The notes beneath the pieces were generated by a model. The model did no database searches, had not been told where the DNA came from, and saw only the letters and a list, made by a program, of their open reading frames with translations. From Nitratifractor salsuginis DSM 16511 (GTDB taxonomy: Bacteria; Campylobacterota; Campylobacteria; Campylobacterales; Sulfurovaceae): a stretch of DNA of 64,000 nucleotides. The position numbers were made by a program, and so were the translations under genes. Position 1 is the stretch's first letter. Each line of letters starts with the position of its first letter. Of this stretch, positions 59,352 to 64,000 are shown piece by piece. Where the stretch lies: NCBI RefSeq assembly GCF_000186245.1, contig NC_014935.1, positions 1,178,001 to 1,242,000 on the forward strand, read 5' to 3'.

Positions 59352-60287
59352 ATGTATCTCTTTTCCGATCGTCTCTACCGAAAAGACGAAATCGTCCTCG
59401 ACGATTCCAAAAAACAGGTGATCTTCACCACCATCAACAACCAAACCATCCTCGACTGGCTGCGTGAACACGATTTCCCCGAAAGTTTTATCGAGGATAT
59501 CCGCAGTGAGGAACAGAGTATCACCTACGAAGAACACGAGCGTTTCAAGCTCATCATTCTCAAATATTTCATCCGGGATGAGGAGGATGAGCTCCACTAC
59601 CAGGATGAGAATGTCGTCATTATCGTCACGGAAAACACCTTCATCTTCCTGGCTCGCAGTGAAAAGGTGATCAAAGCCATCACCGCCAAACTCTATCGGC
59701 GCTACAGGCAGAGCGACAGCCTTCCATATATCACCTATACCGTAATCGATATTATGGTCGACCACACGATGTGGATCATCGACCGGATCGACGATACGCT
59801 TGAGGAAATCGAGGATCGGATCTTCGCCGACGATTTGGATGAGCAGGAGGTCCAGAAGCACCTCTACTTCGCCCGGCGCACCCTCAACCGTATTTCCAAA
59901 CTCTCGGTACAGTCCACCGACGTCATCAACAAAATCTACAATCACCTTCCCGTCGATGTGCGCAAAAAACTCAAATATGAATTCATCGACCTCAAGGAGC
60001 ACCTCTCCTACACCATCAACGAATCCAAAAGTTACCTCGACCGCACAGGCTACCTGCAGAACCTGCTTATGGGTTTTATGAGCAATAGAATGAACCAGGC
60101 GATGCAGCGCCTGGCGGCCATCAGCCTCATCTTCCTCCCTCTGACCTTTATCGTCGGCAACTATGGAATGAATTTCAAATACATGCCCGAACTCGACTGG
60201 AAATATGGCTACCTGGCCGTCTGGATCGTCAACATTCTCATCGCCTGGCTCATTTTCCGCTGGCTCAAGAAACAGAAGTGGATCTAA
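59352..60287 (+). CDS. corA: CorA-type magnesium/cobalt transporter
   Basis: 311 residues from ATG 59352 (GGAGG upstream). A long helical cytoplasmic domain is followed by two C-terminal membrane helices; the first ends with the selectivity loop VGNYGMNFKYMPE containing the G-M-N motif. It forms a pentameric Mg2+ channel. The start lies one base after the GGDEF-EAL stop, so they share an operon, though a functional link is unclear. Confidence 0.92.
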   Translation: MYLFSDRLYRKDEIVLDDSKKQVIFTTINNQTILDWLREHDFPESFIEDIRSEEQSITYEEHERFKLIILKYFIRDEEDELHYQDENVVIIVTENTFIFLARSEKVIKAITAKLYRRYRQSDSLPYITYTVIDIMVDHTMWIIDRIDDTLEEIEDRIFADDLDEQEVQKHLYFARRTLNRISKLSVQSTDVINKIYNHLPVDVRKKLKYEFIDLKEHLSYTINESKSYLDRTGYLQNLLMGFMSNRMNQAMQRLAAISLIFLPLTFIVGNYGMNFKYMPELDWKYGYLAVWIVNILIAWLIFRWLKKQKWI

Positions 60288-60291
60288 GCCG

Positions 60292-60840
60292 GTGAAAATC
60301 TCCACCACCCCCTCGGTCGTTATCCGCATCCTGCTTTGGCTTGTGATGCTCCTTGGCGGAGCCTACATTTCCATCACGAATGACCTGCACCGTTTCCCCA
60401 AACTTTTTGGCAGTATTCCTTTTCATTTGCTGACTCTCCTTGCCGGGCTCCTGCTCCTGCGCCTCTCTTTCCGCGCCGCAGCAGCCGGAGGGCGGGAGCT
60501 GGCTAGAAGCGGCCGAGAGGGCGATCTACCGAGGCTGGAGACCAACCGGTTGGTCACTGGCGGCATCTACGCCTGCACCCGCCATCCGATGCTCTTCGGA
60601 TTGATGGCCCTGCCAATGGCCGTGGCCCTCCTTTTGGGCTCGCCGACTTTTATCCTTTTCGTCGCTCCGGCGGAGGCGCTTTTCATTCTCATTATGATTT
60701 TGACCCTCGAAGAGCGGGAAGCGATCGCCAAATTCGGTGACGATTACCGCCGCTATCGCAGCCGCACTCCTCTGATCCCCCGTTCCCGGGAGTGCTGGCG
60801 CAAACTCTTCGGCAGAGCGGAGGAGCGCGAACGCCGATGA
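60292..60840 (+). CDS. Isoprenylcysteine/PE-type membrane methyltransferase
   Basis: 182 residues from GTG 60292, four bases after the corA stop. Four hydrophobic segments surround LVTGGIYACTRHPMLFGLMA and a C-terminal LEEREAIAKFGDDYRRYRSR, the R-H-P and E-E-x-x-x-x-x-Y-x-x-Y motifs that bind S-adenosylmethionine in the ICMT/PEMT family. The substrate (lipid or small molecule) is not predictable. The stop overlaps the hrpB start. Confidence 0.82.
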   Translation: MKISTTPSVVIRILLWLVMLLGGAYISITNDLHRFPKLFGSIPFHLLTLLAGLLLLRLSFRAAAAGGRELARSGREGDLPRLETNRLVTGGIYACTRHPMLFGLMALPMAVALLLGSPTFILFVAPAEALFILIMILTLEEREAIAKFGDDYRRYRSRTPLIPRSRECWRKLFGRAEERERR

Positions 60841-63317
60841 AGCCCCTGCTCCCCATTTACGGGGTACTGCCCGAGCTAAAAAGAGCGCTGAAAGCACACA
60901 ATCGCGTCATCCTCCAGGCCGATCCCGGCGCGGGCAAGAGCACCATCGTACCCCTGGAGCTCCTGGATGAACCCTGGTTGGCGGGGAAAAAGATCCTGAT
61001 GCTCGAACCCCGCCGCCTGGCGGCCAGGGCCGTGGCGACCCGTATGGCGGAGACGCTGAATGAAAAGGCAGGGCAGCGGGTGGGCTACCGAATGCGGGGA
61101 GAATCTTGCACCGGGCCCCGGACCAGCATCGAAGTGGTCACCGAGGGGATGCTTGTTCGCCTGATGCAAGAGGATCCGGCGCTCGAAGCGGTGGGGCTGC
61201 TGATCTTCGACGAGTTTCACGAGCGCTCCCTCAGCGCCGATCTGGGGCTGGCCCTGGCTCTGCAAAGCCAAGAACTCCTGCGGGAGGATCTGCGGATCTT
61301 GATCATGTCGGCCACCCTTCAGAGCGAAGAACTCCTCCATCTGCTCGGCCCCGAGACCCCCCTGGTCCGAAGCGAAGGGCGAAGCCACGAAGTGAGCCTG
61401 CATTACCTCGACGCTACCGCCCCCCTCGTCACCCCCGAGACCCTTCCCCGGCTTACCGCTGACACCGTCAAAAAAGCTCTGAGGAAGTATAAAGGCTCCC
61501 TCCTGACCTTTCTGCCGGGAGCCGGTGAGATCCACCGCTGTGCCCGGGCGCTGGAATCCCTCCCTGATGCGGTCGAAGTCTGCCCTCTCTACGGGGGGCT
61601 GAGCCCTGAACAACAACGCCAGGCGCTCCGGCCCGCCGCCGAGGGCCGACGCAAAGTGATCCTCGCTACCAACATCGCGGAGACCAGCCTCACCATCGAC
61701 GGGATCCGCATCGTCGTCGACGGCGGCTATCGCCGGGAAGTCTTCTACGATACGACTCTGGGAATGGAGCGGATGCGCACCCGGCCCATCGCCGCCGATT
61801 CGGCCCGGCAGCGGGCGGGACGGGCGGGACGCACCGCTCCCGGTGTCTGCTACCGCCTCTGGCACCGACACAGAACCCTCCCGCCCCGCAGCACACCGGA
61901 GATCCTCCAGGCCGACTTGACCCCTCTATGCCTGGAGCTGGCCCGCTGGGGAGCCGAGGCGGAGGAGCTGGCCTGGATCGACTCCCCTTCGCCGGAACGT
62001 CTTGCGGAAGCGAACGCCCTGCTTCGCAGACTGGAGATGCTCGATGAAGAGGGGCGCATCACACCCCTCGGGGAGCGGGCCCTGAAGCTGGGGGAACACC
62101 CCCGCATCGCCCATATGCTCCTGCGGGCCGTAGAACTAGGCTTTGGGTATGAGGGGATCTTACTGACCCTCCTCTTGACGGAGCGCCCTTCTCTGGGCAA
62201 AGGCACGGATTTGCGCGAAACACTCGAAGCCCTCGACACGCTGCTCAGACGCGAAAGAAGCAGCCTGCTCCGGCGCCGCTACGAGAGTCTACTGCGGCTT
62301 CTGGACATCGAAGCCAAAGAGGCTCCCGATCTTGAGGCCACTGGAACCCTCTGCGCCCTGGCTTATCCAGAGCGGGTGGCTGCACGTCGGGAAGAGGGTG
62401 CGGGGGAGTATCTCAGCGCCGCGGGCCGGGGCCTGCGCCTCGATCCTGGTGATCCCCTGGCGCGCCATCCTCTCCTGGGATTAGCCGAAAGCAGCACAGT
62501 TGGGAAAAGCGGACGGATCCTCCGTGCGGCTCCCCTGAGCCTGGAGGAGCTGAAAACCCTCTACCCCGAAACCCTCAAGTGGGAAGAGGAACTCCGACTC
62601 GACGAAGCGAGCGGCCGTATCGAAGCGTGGGAGCGGCTGCGTTTCGGACGATTGGTCCTCGAAGAGAAACGCCTTCCCAAACCCGAATCCGAAAAAGCGG
62701 CGCCTCTTCTACTCCAGGAGATCCGGCGGCAAGGCATCTTAGCTCTCGCCCCGAGCCCCAAAGCCCGCCGGCTCATCGAGCGAGTCCGCTGTGCCGGGGA
62801 GCAATTGGGGGAAGCCTTCCCCGACTGGAGCGAAGAGGCGCTGCTGGACAATCTGGAAGAGTGGCTGCTGCCCTGGATGGAGGGGGTCACTTCTCTCGAT
62901 GAGCTGAAAGCCTTGGATCTGAACGCCGCGTTGAAAGGCTATCTGGGCTGGGAACGGTTCCAGGAGCTGGAGAAGCTTTTGCCGGAATTTTGGACCCTTC
63001 CCACCGGCACCCGGGCCCCCGTCGACTACAGCGAGCCCAAGGCCCCCGCCCTGGAAGCGCGACTGCAGGAGCTGCTGGGAGAGACACAGACCCCACGAAT
63101 CCTGGAGGGGAGTCTCCCCCTGACATTGCGGCTCCTCTCCCCCGCCGGGCGTCCCCTGGCCGTGACCCGGGATCTGGTCAACTTTTGGCAAGCGATCTAT
63201 CCCGAAGTGCGCAAAGAGATGCGGGGGCGCTATCCCAAACACTACTGGCCCGAAGATCCCCTCAGCGCCCGGCCCACCCAAAAGAGCAAAAAGGCGATGG
63301 ACCGCCAGGGGCTATAG
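60837..63317 (+). CDS. hrpB: ATP-dependent RNA helicase HrpB
   Basis: 826 residues from ATG 60837 (ATGA overlap). DEAH-type motifs: ADPGAGKSTIVPLELL (I), FDEFHERSLSADLGLAL (II, D-E-F-H), MSATLQ (III), ATNIAETSLTIDGI (V) and RQRAGRAGRTAPGVCYRL (VI). The C-terminal HrpB domain (about 560-826) ends with YPEVRKEMRGRYPKHYWPED. Family length is about 820, as here. Substrate RNA unknown. Confidence 0.93.
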   Translation: MKPLLPIYGVLPELKRALKAHNRVILQADPGAGKSTIVPLELLDEPWLAGKKILMLEPRRLAARAVATRMAETLNEKAGQRVGYRMRGESCTGPRTSIEVVTEGMLVRLMQEDPALEAVGLLIFDEFHERSLSADLGLALALQSQELLREDLRILIMSATLQSEELLHLLGPETPLVRSEGRSHEVSLHYLDATAPLVTPETLPRLTADTVKKALRKYKGSLLTFLPGAGEIHRCARALESLPDAVEVCPLYGGLSPEQQRQALRPAAEGRRKVILATNIAETSLTIDGIRIVVDGGYRREVFYDTTLGMERMRTRPIAADSARQRAGRAGRTAPGVCYRLWHRHRTLPPRSTPEILQADLTPLCLELARWGAEAEELAWIDSPSPERLAEANALLRRLEMLDEEGRITPLGERALKLGEHPRIAHMLLRAVELGFGYEGILLTLLLTERPSLGKGTDLRETLEALDTLLRRERSSLLRRRYESLLRLLDIEAKEAPDLEATGTLCALAYPERVAARREEGAGEYLSAAGRGLRLDPGDPLARHPLLGLAESSTVGKSGRILRAAPLSLEELKTLYPETLKWEEELRLDEASGRIEAWERLRFGRLVLEEKRLPKPESEKAAPLLLQEIRRQGILALAPSPKARRLIERVRCAGEQLGEAFPDWSEEALLDNLEEWLLPWMEGVTSLDELKALDLNAALKGYLGWERFQELEKLLPEFWTLPTGTRAPVDYSEPKAPALEARLQELLGETQTPRILEGSLPLTLRLLSPAGRPLAVTRDLVNFWQAIYPEVRKEMRGRYPKHYWPEDPLSARPTQKSKKAMDRQGL

Positions 63318-64000
63318 CTCCACCACCGCCCCCACACCGCCGCGCAGACAATCCTCACCGAAGGCTTCCCTGAACATCGCCGTCGCCCGCTCGCCGGTGC
63401 AGTGAGTCGGACAGACCTGCCTCACCCCCAGGGCGATCAACCCTTCGATCACTTCGGCGATCTCCTCCTCGTCGCTGCGAAAGAGGTGAAAACCACCCAT
63501 CAGTAAGGCCAGCGGCTCTTTGCAAAGCTCCGTCGCCCGCGCCACGATCTCCACGATCCCCGGATGGGCACAGCCGGTGAGAACCACGGGGCCTTTGTCG
63601 CTGTGGATGATCGCCGCCTGCTCTCCCACTTCTGACATAATGCCCGTCGATACCACGCCGTCGAAAAGCGGCTGAGGCTCTTCCCCCACCACCGTCACTC
63701 CGCCGCTCATCTTTTCCAAATCTTCGATCCAGTGTTTCGAGAGGCTCTCGGGCAGATAGAGGTGCAAGCCGGAATTGATCTCCAGGACCGAATCGATCCC
63801 GCCCACGTGATCCCAGTGGGGATGGGAGATCACCAGCGCCGCGGCACGGCTCAGATCGGCTCCCGCTTTTTGGGCGTTGGCCAGCAGCACCCGGCCGTTG
63901 CTCCCGGTATCGAAGAGCCAGGGAGCCTTCCCCTCATCCTCCACCCAACAGGCAAAGCCCCAGAGCGGCTGCATATCTTCCCGGAAAGGGACATTGTCGA
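63312..64000 (-). CDS. Metallo-beta-lactamase-fold hydrolase, 5' end cut by window edge
   Basis: At least 229 codons; the frame is still open at base 64000 upstream of an internal ATG at 63974, and the residues before it (DNVPFRED) fit the family N-terminus, so the gene starts outside. Metal motif VISHPHWDHVGGIDS (H-x-H-x-D-H), then TGCAHPGIVEI and MGGFHLF, ending CPTHCTGERA. This matches the archaeal/bacterial group annotated as dihydropterin ribofuranosylaminobenzene 5'-phosphate synthase-like. Its 3' end overlaps the hrpB 3' end by 6 bp, convergently. Confidence 0.85.
   Translation of the reverse strand, partial: DNVPFREDMQPLWGFACWVEDEGKAPWLFDTGSNGRVLLANAQKAGADLSRAAALVISHPHWDHVGGIDSVLEINSGLHLYLPESLSKHWIEDLEKMSGGVTVVGEEPQPLFDGVVSTGIMSEVGEQAAIIHSDKGPVVLTGCAHPGIVEIVARATELCKEPLALLMGGFHLFRSDEEEIAEVIEGLIALGVRQVCPTHCTGERATAMFREAFGEDCLRGGVGAVVEL

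Overview
The window joins the right-hand part of an integrated prophage (1 to about 28.7 kb) to a stretch of host chromosome (about 28.8-64 kb). The host part points to a Campylobacterota (Epsilonproteobacteria) genome of the Sulfurovum/Nitratifractor kind. It has the gene run fabZ-lpxA-clpX-mreB-mreC-carB, an MlaE-type lipid transport operon with an N-terminal STAS fusion, QueH, a YebC-TruD-hydrolase-M3 peptidase run, a FIST/GGDEF/EAL operon, and promoters that show a TATAAT box but usually no clear -35. The fairly high GC is unusual for the class. The species assignment is inference from gene content, not a database match.

Prophage, left arm (1-12833, all leftward). Reading with transcription: an orphan 5-methylcytosine methyltransferase, terminase small subunit, a small HTH-like protein, terminase large subunit, a protein with two HTH-like segments, portal, a small overlapping gene, a protein ending in a Tad2/DUF2829-like domain, scaffold, SU10-type major capsid protein, a neck-like protein, a repeat-rich coiled-coil protein, three small virion-like genes, and a large fibre-like gene running off the left edge. 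No sheath or tape-measure gene is seen. With the SU10-type capsid this favours a short-tailed virion, but the tail module continues outside the window.

Prophage, centre (12834-17359). An 823-bp non-coding hub is followed by a rightward chain of tiny overlapping genes, a divergent membrane protein/HTH pair, and a P22-type antirepressor under a near-consensus promoter with a long palindrome. Next come two tandem leftward modules of the same design: a conserved promoter, a leader RNA of about 150 nt ending in a terminator, then a 31- or 39-residue hydrophobic peptide gene whose ribosome-binding region is complementary to the leader. These look like a duplicated type I toxin-antitoxin-like system and are the most novel thing here.

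Prophage, right arm (17360-28588). A leftward early operon follows the Cro-like gene: replication initiator, a helicase split into a DnaB-N-like and a RecA-like gene, a Tad2 anti-Thoeris fusion, amidase, SSB, a small protein, RusA and a secreted protein. The CI-like S24 repressor is divergent from Cro. A 16-bp operator motif recurs between them, at the start of the tiny-gene chain, and (weaker) before the rightward operon. That operon carries a RecE-like nuclease, a basic helical protein, a RecT-like protein, small genes, an excisionase-like protein and integrase, which ends near attR.

Chromosome (28784-64000). MATE transporter; mla lipid-transport operon with auxiliary lipoprotein and FUN14 protein; queH; fabZ-lpxA-clpX-mreB-mreC; carB with a Sua5/YciO-like gene; yebC; truD-hydrolase; M3 oligopeptidase; small membrane proteins; lepA; a PAS-GGDEF-EAL/FIST pair; prs; a membrane GGDEF-EAL protein with corA; a lipid-type methyltransferase; hrpB; and a truncated metallo-beta-lactamase-fold gene at the right edge. 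Several intergenic gaps carry heptanucleotide repeats.
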